NCBI GenBank assembly: GCA_037447655.1 | Contig: JBBHKE010000640.1 | Location: forward strand, 1 to 59,240 | Direction of reading: 5' to 3' | DNA: 59,240 bases | Origin: Zygnema cylindricum | Lineage: Eukaryota > Streptophyta > Zygnematophyceae > Zygnematales > Zygnemataceae | Shown: piece after piece, positions 23,213-34,200 of the stretch | How positions within the stretch are numbered: the stretch's first letter is position 1 | Layout: each line of letters opens with the position of its first letter | Translations under genes and position numbers: made by a program | Notes under the pieces: model-generated | Databases searched by the model: none | Seen by the model: only the letters and a program-made list of their open reading frames with translations | What the model was told of the DNA's origin: nothing

Positions 23213-23756
23213 GCGGCAGATACGACAAGTCCGACATATCCGTACATATTTTCGAAGTCCGTATGTATAATCTCCTAGGGGTTCAGATCCGGCGGCAGCC
23301 TGGCTATCGTGGAATGTCCCTGCAATGCAGAACCACTTATCTCCCTGCAATCAGAAAAGGACGTTAGAACAGAAAATCGAAACAAAGAAATCACATGACG
23401 ACTATTTTTTGCCACAGTAATTGCAGGACCCTCGTTTCGCCTGTCGTATGCAATACCTGTAAGGAAGTAAAAAAAAAAAAAATCGCGGCAGATACGACAA
23501 GTCCGACATATCCGTACATATTTTCGAAGTCCGTATGTATAATCTCCTAGGGGTTCAGATCCGGCGGCAGCCTGGCTATCGTGGAATGTCCCTGCAATGC
23601 AGAACCACTAATCTCCCTGCAATCAGAAAAGGACGTTAGAACAGAAAATCGAAACAAAGAAATCACATGACGACTATTTTTTGCCACAGTAATTGCAGGA
23701 CCCTCGTTTCGCCTGTCGTATGCAATACCTGTAAGGAAGTAAAAAAAAAAAAAATC
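23213..23756 (+). repeat. Near-perfect tandem duplication, 2 x 272 bp
   Basis: Copy 1 is 23213-23484 and copy 2 is 23485-23756. By eye they differ at one base (CACTTATC against CACTAATC). Both end in the same run of 14 A residues before TC. The unit contains an inner direct repeat (CCTGCAATGCAG and CCTGCAATCAG). Confidence 0.95.
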
Positions 23757-23954
23757 TCCATTGAAACACTTTCCAGCAAATTTAGAAGCAGCCGGGTGTG
23801 TGGGCCTAGGTGTCAATCGGGCAGTATTCAAAAGTTTTAGAAATGTGTATACGATAAAAATTACCGTGGAAATTTTCAAACATTACATCTCAGCCATTCA
23901 GATTGGTTATCGATTTTCAGGTGTGGAGTAGCACCAATAATCTTCTTGAAGGTA

Positions 23955-24494
23955 CACCGCCAATCGTTATTAGCGTTGTGTACACTAATTCCGTCCAGCT
24001 TTTTTTTTTTTTTATTCTCCATTAGTGTAGTTCATTCTATTTTTTTCTTTATTCTATTTAGGGTTATTTTCAGTACGTTGTCTCTTAAATAGAGTTGTGT
24101 ACGGTCAGTGTCAGACCGTACATAAATGTACCTTTTTAAGTAAAAAATTACAATAAATTAGTTTTAGTAACCGCAGACGCATGAGAATGTGCGTTCTAAA
24201 AAGGAAAACAAACCAGGTCGTAAAAAATCCTGTTCCCACATATTCGTCCGACAGCCACGTTTCGACCGTGTGAATGTACGATTTGTGTACGATTTGTCAG
24301 ATTTTGTACGGAGACTTATATTAGTGTAAGCATGTTTGCGACCGACATTTTTTTTTTCAAAGATCCAAATTACCATAATCAAACAATTAGAATGTATGAT
24401 TTTTTCCAAAATTTTCAAATTCTTAAATAGCGTACACCACTGTAACTATTATAATACGCTAATCAAACTCCCACGCTAATAACGATTGGCGGTG
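23955..24494. mobile_element. TA-flanked TIR element (Tc1/mariner-like, 540 bp)
   Basis: The ends CACCGCCAATCGTTATTAG and CTAATAACGATTGGCGGTG are perfect inverted repeats with TA on both sides (23953-23954 and 24495-24496). The interior matches 22172-22658 almost throughout, so this is the simple form of the composite copy at 21612. No transposase. Confidence 0.85.
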
Positions 24495-25305
24495 TACTAC
24501 ATGTGGTACAAAGAGCCGGATCGTAAATGGGCCAATCACAGATCACCACGTGATTTATGATGAAAGAAAATACCGGAGAAAAAAAATACGCAAGAATAAC
24601 TTTTATTCTGGCGGTTTAACGCGTCACAATTTTTTGTTAGGATCAATTCTTAAATTGGACGAACGGATTTCCATAGACAAAACAATCGTACGGTCAATAT
24701 CCTTGATTTCGAAAGAAGCGCGATTTGTGAAAATAAGATTATAGGCGCAGTGTACCGAGGAGGAGATGGACCGTACGGATAGGCATTAAATGCGACCACC
24801 TTTGGGTGCAGGTTGTCCCAATTACATCGGATCGACAAGCGGATCCGAAAAAGAATCGGATTCTGATTCTGTAGATTCTATTTTCGTGTAACCCCTCTCG
24901 CACGCTCTTTCCTCGTCGGCGAATCAACGCTGTCGATTACACGGTTGAGATCCTTGCAATATTCGAAAGAAAAACAGACCTTGTGACAGGTGGCAACTTG
25001 TGAGCCGTCTCGTGGTAGCTGTTCAATGTGGTATCGGATCGGTTAAGTATCGGACGCGTTTATTCGTGCGTGGAAGGCTGAATAATATTCTTAGATTTTC
25101 CAAAGGCAGTTAAAGTAAACGCGTAATCAAAATTCAGGATTGTACGATTTCTTGCAGCTGAGCCAATCATTGAGCTTCTCAACAGTAGGTTTGTGTTCGG
25201 TAATCGCGGTTTGTCAACGAGTGACTATTTGGCTCATAGAAGGCAATCCTAAGGATTTTGTGGTTTATGATGTTTATAACATAGGATTGGAAGCATGGAA
25301 CAGTA
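24495..25305. other. Intergenic, no gene seen
   Basis: No coding signal. CACGTGATTTA at 24547 resembles the flank at 17300, and AATTGGGCCAATCACA-like wording recurs, suggesting another old repeat copy. Confidence 0.4.
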
Positions 25306-25917
25306 CACCGCGAATTGTAGTTAGAGTAGATAACGCTAATTCGGTCGCTCGAAATTTCGACTCTATCACGTTAAATAGAGTAAATGATTCTAATTTTTTC
25401 ATTATTCTAATTTAGGTAAGGTTTAATTAGCGTAAAAAAATCTAATATAGGTTCATTTTAAATAGTGTGTTATACGGACGACGTCCGACCGTGCAAGATT
25501 GTACTTTTATAAGTAAAAAGGTACAAATAATGATTTAATAGAATCGCGCTCGCGCGTGGAATCGCACTAAACAAAAAATCAATCACATCGAAAAAAAATC
25601 GTTCGCATAACACTCGTCCGTCAACAACATCGTCGTCAATGTGAACATTAGCTAACATTCAGCACGACGAATAGTCCTACGATCATAATGACGTCAAAAC
25701 TATACGGAATGACAGATTTTGTACGTCTACGTAATTTAGTGTTCATAATTTCAGCGCGGATAATTATTGCCGACATAACCCAATATAGAGTAGTTAAATA
25801 AATTAGAGTAAACTTCCTCTGTGAAAAAGTTATATCACATAAATTAGAGTTCATTACTCTATTTTTTTTTGTTTTTTTACTCTAATTTTTTCATTACTCT
25901 AATTACGATTCGTGGTG
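25306..25917. mobile_element. TA-flanked TIR element (Tc1/mariner-like, 612 bp)
   Basis: The left end CACCGCGAATTGTAGTTAG and the right end CTAATTACGATTCGTGGTG are inverted repeats with one or two changes, flanked by TA. It belongs with the 13988 variant, sharing many TTAGAGTA words and a TACGGACGAC block. Confidence 0.8.
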
Positions 25918-26399
25918 TACAGTAGAAGTCGCCTGAGCTGGTACAGCAGTTACCATATGGGTAAAAAACCGTTATATTTTCTTGGCTTGATCTGTGATCA
26001 ACATGTGACAGTACGATACAAAGTTTACGTTCAAACGCTTGTTTAGTTCACGCAAAGGTAATACGTGCGTTTTTTATTATATATCACGTTAAACGTTTGT
26101 TCAAGATGTTGTAATCGAATCGTCTCGACAAAATTGATGGCGTGGACCAAATGTTTTCGCAACAAAAATGCCTTTACAAAACAACAAAAATGTGTACTAG
26201 CCGAACAAATTTCAGCCAGTTTAATCGATGGTTCAAAGACATCCTATTAACTAAAACCTTCTCTCCACAGGTGAGGATGTGCAATGAGTTTTTTAAATAA
26301 TATTAGTCACTACCAAGGATGCAAGACAACTTATTATTATGTTTAACTCAATGTCATAGTTATTTGTAAATTCACGTTTGGAGATTGTACATGTTATTG

Positions 26400-27560
26400 A
26401 ATCATAGGAACGTTATTGTGAAGGGTGCCAGTGCTCGGTAATCGAAACTAACTTATGATGACCAGGAATGGATGTTAAGATGTTCCAACATGCATGTACT
26501 ACAAGTTAACACAATAAACTTGCAAATTCAGCAAAACTTAGACTGTTGTAAAATGCATAGTTCAACACCACTATGGATGAGTGTTAGCTTGGATTTTATC
26601 AAATTGTTGTTGAGTTCATGACATGGACATTCGTGATACTTATCGTTGCATATAGGGGAACATAAATGGTACATCTTGTTCCAATGCATTAGGGGTTGTT
26701 TTATACACAAGGTCCATGTTGTATTTTAACAACGTAAGAAAATTGCGCCGACATGAAGAATTTACGACGGAATATGTTCGGTTCCCTTGTGAATTCTAGG
26801 TTAAAGCTTGCAAAAGGTATAAGAATTAGACAACCTATGTCCATGTTATTTTATCCGCAAACGAGTTTTTAAACATTGTGGGTTAGTTGTGTTAAGCATT
26901 TTGTGAGCTCTCGTCATGACTTTTGAGGCAAAATGTTGAGGTCCACTAAGCATAATATGAATGATACAAGTCATAAAAATATTTAAACCACATTGTTTAA
27001 ACCTGATTTATGTCACTTCCATATAAACCCTTTCTAGTTGTCTTACAAAGAGGGAAGCTATTCAAGGGGGTTGCTTGTTGGCTGTAATTTTGCATACAAT
27101 ATTTGTCGAAGGATATTAGAAAAGAAATATTTACTAAGACCAGTCACGGGGTAAAGAAATAACGTACCTTGGTCACAAAGGTTAGTTCATTAGACTAAAA
27201 CTTGGAACGGTAGTTTGGTGGAACACCATGAGTTTTACGACAGTGAGGTAATGGGTATCGTTGTGGATTAGCACGCTACCAACTAGAATGCATTATGGTG
27301 AAGTTCCTTTCAAATTCACCTTGTTATGCAACATGAAATGCCACCTGATGTTCTTTGTGAGTTTCCTTAAGTCATGAAGGACGAACGACCAGTTACAACC
27401 ACCACCACTTCTTATATCACTTGACGAGGCTTACCAATATGAAGTAGAGCATATCCTTTATTAATAGAGATAAAAAAAGGCCATTGTACTCGTATATATT
27501 ACTTGTGATTCGGTAATATATGAGCTCGTCGTCATCCTAGACAACCCTAACAGCTACCCA
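26400..27560 (+). pseudogene. Decayed Ty3/gypsy integrase with chromodomain-like tail
   Basis: No open frame survives, but the three forward frames together read as a gypsy-type integrase in order. There is an HHCC-like zinc region near 26455-26520 (WPGM-like residues seen as PGMD, then a Cys-rich stretch). The first catalytic region, SVSLDFI, is at about 26585, and a YPQT stretch standing for the region before the catalytic Glu is near 26855. A VSFLK motif lies near 27355, followed by a proline stretch and an EVEHIL chromodomain-like start near 27440. Stops and frameshifts are many, so it is dead. No LTRs were matched around it. The assignment rests on motif order read by eye. Confidence 0.6.
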
Positions 27561-28450
27561 CGACACAAGGTTTTAGTTTTCATGGAGGGCGCTTAGTGTT
27601 GTCCATTATCCGCTTCAACACCCGAAAGAGGTCATCTAAAAGGGAAAGTGTACAAACATAAGTGGTGATAAATGTGGAGTAAGTGAATAGAGGGACAGTC
27701 GGAAGGTGTTTTCTAATGGCTCACGAGGACTTGAAGATTTCAATAACGGAAGTAACGAGAGGGGTATTTTGCCTTAAAAGGATTATATAGCAATGTATAT
27801 TCGTATATACCAAAATTTGCGCAAGGCTCGTAAACATAGAACAGCCCACATTGTGGAGCTATTGGAGCTGCATGGTGTACATTTTGCTTAAGCGACATAA
27901 GGAAGTGGTCCTACTGGAAAGTTATGCCACAAAAGTAGTGTGCGCATTGTGTTAAATGTGCGACAATTTAGACATAAGCGTCTTGTACATGGCAAAGTAT
28001 TTCCATTGCATGCAACATGGGCTACTCCGTGGGTCCTATTTCAGTTTCGTTGTCGCCAACTTTAAAGTCGTTAACGGGTGGCGGGAATAGTGCCTCCCTT
28101 GCACACGCCCCATTAATTGCTCAGAGGTGTAGCGATTTATGTACGGTGAATGTACGGCATGCGTCCAACTGTCAAAGCGTTGGCGGCTCGCGAACCAGTT
28201 ATGTGCGGTTGAACCGACGGTCCTCGGCGGGTCGATTTCGGTTTCGCAAATCATTGCGTCGCAAAACCTAGGTCTCGGCAACATCTCCTCCGTGCCGTAT
28301 CATATCGCATCGGTTCGCCGATACAGTACAGCGCAGTACTCTACAGTACTGTACTCTGTACTGTACTGAATCTTACTGTACAACAGGAAAATAGGTTTTT
28401 ACAGTTACGTCGGTGGGAAATTTCCATCGGCGCGGTAGATATAGGTTCAT
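27561..28450. other. Intergenic, palindromic GTAC-rich end
   Basis: No gene. The stretch 28320-28385 is a cluster of overlapping palindromes built on CAGTACTG/TACTGTACTC. The 28017-28284 frames have no recognisable domain. Confidence 0.45.
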
Positions 28451-29834
28451 CCATAGTTCAAAAGTAAGTGACCGTACGCCCATACAATATGCATATTGTA
28501 CGCAAAACATACAATATGCCCTTAAGACCCATATTGTATTGGCCGCAAAATGAAATAAAATAGGAACAGGGTTGAGTTGCACATTGATCGATAGAGAATT
28601 AAACGTCATGTCTAAATATTGAAAAAAAATCGGACAAAAAAAAATATTTATGCGAGTTTTGAGGGACTTTTTATTTAAACCGTCAGATTTGAACGATCGG
28701 ACGGTCGGTGATCAAAGTAGGCGATTTAAAAAGATCACATGAAAAGCCCATAACACAACTTACGAAAGGACAATATGTCATATTAGCGTCTGCAATTTTG
28801 AGGACCACACTAAATAAAGCCTCAAATCGACCAACCAGGCAGCATGGGACGATAAAAAATAAAAAATACCACATTGCCAAAAAAATTACCAAAACCTACG
28901 GACCAACCCCGTTGGTGGCTGCAAAACAACTTTCCGAAAAAGCTATGAACTGTCCGTAAAAAAAATGTCAGTTGCAAAACTGCTTACACTAATATAGGTC
29001 CCCGTACAAAATCTGACAAATCGTACAAAAATCGAACATTCACACGGTCGAAACGCGGCTGTCAGAAAGAATATGTGTGAACGGGATTTTTTACGACATG
29101 GTTTTTTTCCCTTTTTAGAACGCACATTCTCATGCGTCCACGGTTACTAAAACTAATTTATTGTACTACTTAACTTAAAAGGTACATTTATGTACGGTCT
29201 GACACTGACCGTACACCACTCTATTTAAGAGACAACGTACTTCCATTTTTTACAGTACTTGGAAAATAGCCCTAATTAAAGTAATGAAAAATATAGAATA
29301 AACTACGCTATTTGCGAATTTAAAAAAAACCGGAAAGGAATTAGCCGACACTACGCTAATAGCGATTGGCGGTGTAGTGAACTTGAGAACCGCATATAGG
29401 CGGTGCAGTGAACTAGAGAACTGCATATAGTGTTTCCTTACATTTTATGCAATGTTGGGATGTTGCCTTAACTGTATTCCTTTCTTTGGCAGTTTTTAGT
29501 TTGTGGCCGGTTTGCTGGATCTGTAATCTACTTTTTTTTTTTTTTTTTTCCCGTGGTTCATTCACGGTAGAAATTTTGTTTGGTTGCCCGTCCGCGTTTT
29601 TCTTTTTTTCCCGGTTTTTTTTCCCACGGAATGTCATCCTACGCCGTGTCAGTTCGCTAAAAAATTTCGTCCGGCGGCGTGCGCTGTACTTTGATCTTAC
29701 GTCAGATTCGGACGTTCGTACAGGAGTGTGCACGACGTACACACATATAGTATGCCTACGTTGAGCGAGTTTTGTGCAAAGTTTTGTGCGCCTACCAAAG
29801 GCCTACCATAAAAAAGCCTAATTTTGAACTATGG
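28451..29834. mobile_element. TIR element with 6-bp duplication, family Y copy 2 (1384 bp)
   Basis: Begins CCATAGTTCAAAAGTAAG and ends TTTTGAACTATGG. GTTCAT flanks both sides (28445-28450 and 29835-29840). Compared with the copy at 59031, it is interrupted by about 880 bp (roughly 28762-29638), which includes a partial TA-type element ending at 29374. The inner right arm carries a long stretch shared with 59050-59215 in inverse orientation. Confidence 0.7.
28955..29374. mobile_element. Partial TA-flanked TIR element inside family Y copy 2
   Basis: The right end GCGATTGGCGGTG is followed by TA. The interior shows the CGCACATTCTCATGCG and TGTACGGTCTGACACTGACC blocks typical of the family. No left inverted repeat; the left limit is approximate. 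Confidence 0.6.
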
Positions 29835-30847
29835 GTTCATCCGATAGGGTTCTCATCGCTATTGGACAAAAAGTGGACATTTAAGGTAGTTTTCAGCGAT
29901 GACTACTTTTTGCGCCCGTGGGATGACCGGGGTCAAATTTTTGGTCATCTAGAAGTAGCCGCGTGGCAAACACGAGCTAATTAAGAAAAGATGTCCCGGG
30001 CAGAACAAAAATATGTGAAACAACGTTTTTCTTTCCGCACTTTTATGAGTCTATGTTTTTTCTGTTGGGATAAGCTCCCAAATCGGGGGTGAATTCGTTA
30101 TTTCGACGACTAAAAATGTTCCTTAAAACTTTCATACTTGCCCGTTTTTTTTTTTTTTCTTTATTTACAAAACGACACTGAAATGACCGCTTCTGGCGCC
30201 CCTGATGAAACGATACCCTAATAATGCGTATTATACGCGATTTTAGTAAAAATCATTACTATTCCCGTATAATATTATAATTCAACCTGCACTTTGAAAC
30301 TATCCACTTCTACAAGATCTTCTACTGTACTGTTTCGCACGATTCCGTATAGTATACGTGAACAGCTGTACAAGACGACAAACATGACTAAAGGCAAACC
30401 AGTCGTCAACCTCTCCAAAAGTCATTTTCGTAAAATATGATCCTATGCGACAAGAAAATCTTGAATCATAAATAACTTCATTTTTCCTTGCCCTACACGA
30501 CAAAATACTCCACCGAAAACGTCAGCGGGTCCAGCGTGGCGATAAAATCGAAAAATTCGTACCCTCGAAAAAAAACCCGTAGCCGAGCCCTTTGCCGCCA
30601 CGTGGTGGAAGGAGGATACAAAAGCGGACCAACCAAAAACCATGTACTTCGCTACGCGACAAAAAACAGACAAAATAGGGCCCCGTCGGGACGCGGCGAA
30701 ATGTGCTTCGAAGCCGTACAGTCGAACCAAAGTTAATTTACAAGTTTTGTCGTTTTCTCCCTCCATATTTGACTTTGGGAACATATTTTGGAAGTACCTT
30801 TTCGTCCACAGCCCGACTACTCTTCTCCCATTATCTCCCTTCTCGCT
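29835..30847. other. Upstream region of the RKD gene
   Basis: No gene or matched element ends. Poly-T at 30145, a CACGTGG word at 30600 and several CGTAC words are the only notable points. The distal RKD promoter may lie here. Confidence 0.35.
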
Positions 30848-31190
30848 CCATCTCTCTCCCTCTCTCTCCCTCTCTCTCCCTCTCTCTTCCTCTCTCTCCC
30901 TCTCTCTCCCTCTCTCTTCCTCTCTCTCCCTCTCTCTTCCTCTCTCTCCCTCTCTCTTCCTCTCTCTCCCTCTCTCTTCCTCTCTTTCCCTCTCTCTTCC
31001 TCTCTCTTCCTCTCTCTCCCTCTCTCTCCCTCTCTCTCCCTCTCTCTCCCTCTCTCTCCCTCTCTCTTCCTCTCTCTCCCTCTCTCTCCCTCTCTCTCCC
31101 TCTCTCTCCCTCTCTCTCCCTCTCTCTCCCTCTCTCTCCCTCTCTCTCCCTCTCTCTCCCTCTCTCTCCCTCTCTCTCCCTCTCTCCCTC
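30848..31190 (+). repeat. 12-bp pyrimidine satellite (TCTCTCTCCCTC)n in RKD leader
   Basis: About 28 copies of a 12-mer run without a length change; the only variants are C-to-T changes such as TCTCTCTTCCTC. It ends 65 bp before the proposed first RKD exon and is probably in the promoter or 5' leader. Both strands show long Leu-Ser-Pro or Arg-Glu-Gly frames that are artefacts. Confidence 0.95.
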
Positions 31191-31255
31191 TAGCAAGTTT
31201 TCCTCTCCCCAATCTATTTAATATATATTTCTTGCTAAGATCCTTTTGTCTTAAA

Positions 31256-34200
31256 ATGGGTCCCAGCGATAGAGAGGGAGAGGACGACTGCGATTCCCTA
31301 AAAGAGCTCTTTATCTACCAGAGCAAAGAAAAGCCAGGTAACATTTTTTTTTTTATGTATAAAATATAACATTGAATATTAAATTGGTAATATTGGATTA
31401 TAATAAAATAATTGTGTAATTTTTTTTTTGGATAAGTAAAGACAAATTTTGTGTGACGGAAGAATTTAGAGTGGATAATTTGGGATACAAATTATTAAAG
31501 AAAAGTAGATTTTGAGGGAAAAACGAAGCGAAAAGAGAGTAAAATTGTTTTTTTTTTTTTTTGGGAAATTGATTTTAAGTTGCAGATTTTTGTTTAAAAT
31601 GTTAAAATAAATCAGATGAGTTAAAAAAAATGTAAAATTTTTAAGCTAAAAGGTTGTTAATGCTGCTCATAAATCAGATTCTTAAGTCACCAGTTTTCAA
31701 TCTATCTAATTTTCAATTCGCGATTTCTCTTTTTCATCAATATTTCTTACTATTTTACATCTTTACCTTGTGAAAATCTTTTTTAAATACTTTTCCTTTT
31801 TTGATTTTGAAAAACTATACAGCCGTGTGATTTTTTTGTCTCCCTCTGTCCCCCTTTCCCTCTTTTAGCCCAATACTATAAATCATTTTCTAATAGATGC
31901 TGTCTATTTTCTCCCTCCCTCCTTCACTCTCGTATCTATTGCCTTCTCTCCAAATTCCTATTTCTCTCCCCTTTCAATCCTCTCCTTCCCCCTCCTTTCC
32001 CACCTCTTCCTTCCCTTGTCTCTTACTTCCTCTCCTTCACTCCGCATTCCGGTAACATTTACCCTTCCCTGCCCCTCTCACTTCACCTTCCCTTCCCTCA
32101 TTCCTTCTTTTTTTCGCCTCTCTCTCCCCTGTACCACCCATCTCCCTCTTCTCACCTCCCACTTCCCTCTCCCTCCTCTCCTCCTTGCCTCTTCCCCTCT
32201 CCTTTTCCCTTTCCCTCTCCTTCTTCCTCTCCCTCTCCCCACCCGCGCTCCTCTCCCTCTCCTTCCTCCCTCCGACCATCTCCCTTATCCCTCCTTCTCC
32301 CTCCCTCTCCCTCGTCCTTTTCCTCTTCCTCTTCCTCTTCCTCTCCCTGTCCCTCTTCCTCTCCTCTCCCACTCCCTCCCATCTCCTTGCCCCCTTCCTC
32401 TCCCTTTCCCTCCCTGACATCCTCCTCCTCCCTCTCCCTCTTCCCTCTCCCTCTCCCTTTGCCCTCTCCCTCTCCCTCGTTCTCCCCCTCTCCCTCACCC
32501 TCCCCTTCCCCTCCCCCTCCCCTCCCCCTCCCGCTCCTCCACAGCCCACTTCCGCAGCCTCCACCTCTCCCTCGAACCCTCCCCTCGCCCGCCTCCCTCT
32601 CCATCCCCCTCCTCCTCCCCCTCCCCGTCCTCCTCCTCTCCTTCCCCTCCCTCCCCTCCCTTCCCCGCCTGCCGATTCTCCATGTTGGAGTTCCTTCTAG
32701 CGGCCGGCGGCTGCGTCCCCATTTCCGTCTCCGCGCCGCAGCATTTTCCGACGGTTTCTGCCGGCCGGCAGTTTCTGGCGGCGCTCCGGAGCCTCTACGA
32801 GGGAGAGGCGTGGAGGAGGAGAGTGAGCTACGGGGAGGGATTCGGGGCGGAGAGGGAAGGATTGGAGGAGTTGAGTTTTTCGAGGTGAGGAGGGAGGGAG
32901 GGGGAGGAGGGGTTGGGGTTTTTGAGGTGGGAGGGAGATGGGGTGGGAGAGGGAGAGGGAGAGATGGAGGGAGGAGTAGGAGAGAGGGAGGGAGAAGGGA
33001 TGGGAAAGGGGGAGGGACAGGGACAGGGACAGGGACAGGGAGAGGGAGAGGGAGACAGAGGGAGAGGGCGACAGAGGGAGAGGGAGAGGGTGACGAAGAG
33101 TGAGGGGGAGTGGATAAGAAAAAAGAAAGATGGAGGGAGAAGTGATGGGAAAGGTAGAGGAAGAGGGAGAGGGTGACGGAGAGGGAGACGGGGAGGAGAA
33201 GGAAAAGGAGAGAGGGAAGGAGAAGGGATGGGAAATAGGGAGGGTGAGGGAGAGGGAGAAGGAGAGGGAGAGGTTGAGGGAGAGGAATACGTCTTTTTTT
33301 AAGTGTATACGTCAACAATTCTTCTAAATAGAGGATAATATGATGATAGAAAGTCTTACAATCAAATCTATGAACTTTATATATGTATAAATCCATTATA
33401 CATTAATTGTATGTTGTTCAAGTAGAACTATTTTAAACTAGTCTTTGTAGTGCACATAAAAACACTTCGGTAGGTCTTTTTTTTGTTTTTGTTTTTTTTT
33501 GAAAGTGTTATCATTGGCCTTTTCCGCTTGGTCATCCCTCCGATTTCGCATACTATCGGTGAAAATTTGGGAGAAATTTCATATTTTTCACGATGAAATT
33601 TGCATTCTTTACGATGAAGTTTTCCATTTTCTACCATGGGAATGTTGCATTTTTACAATGAAAATTCTGCATCTTTTACGACGAAATCAATCATCGACTG
33701 ATAAAACGAATGCTTTTATGAATGTTTTCCGATCCTCAAAGGAATCCGGCACTACAGACGATTCCTCTTCTGGCGCACGATTTGGCTCTTTTGGAAATGA
33801 AGATCCAGGTGGCGGAACACCGAAGCCAGCAATCTCGACTAATGGAACAACAGCGCCAGGTGGCGCGACTTCTGAAGGCGCAGCAGCAGCTGCCACGTGG
33901 CACTCTCTCCGCTTCAGGATATATAGGAAACAGCGCCGCTTCCGTTTCCGTTCCCATTTCAATCCCCGTTCAGAGACACTCTTTTCCGACATCGAGCATC
34001 ACGGAGAGTCAGAATTTGGAGAAGGAAACAACGGAATCGCCTGTGGAGAATCGACAGAATTTGGTGATTTTTAGGAATTGGAGTTCGAACAATTCGATGG
34101 GAGATATATCGAATGTGAATGGTGGAGGAGACCGACAGCAAACATCTTTTGTTAATGGGACTACTAGTCAACAAGAAGGGCCTCATAATGGAAGTTCGAG

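Noticed and set aside
30642-31369. Open frames of 170-190 codons across the 12-mer satellite
   Set aside because: The 12-bp period leaves every frame open on both strands; no gene signal outside the repeat, except the short RKD exon at its 3' side.
32152-33396. 414-codon - strand frame rich in Pro, Gly and Arg
   Set aside because: It is the antisense of the RKD exon 2 region and its CT/GA tracts. The sense reading with splice sites in phase explains the region better.
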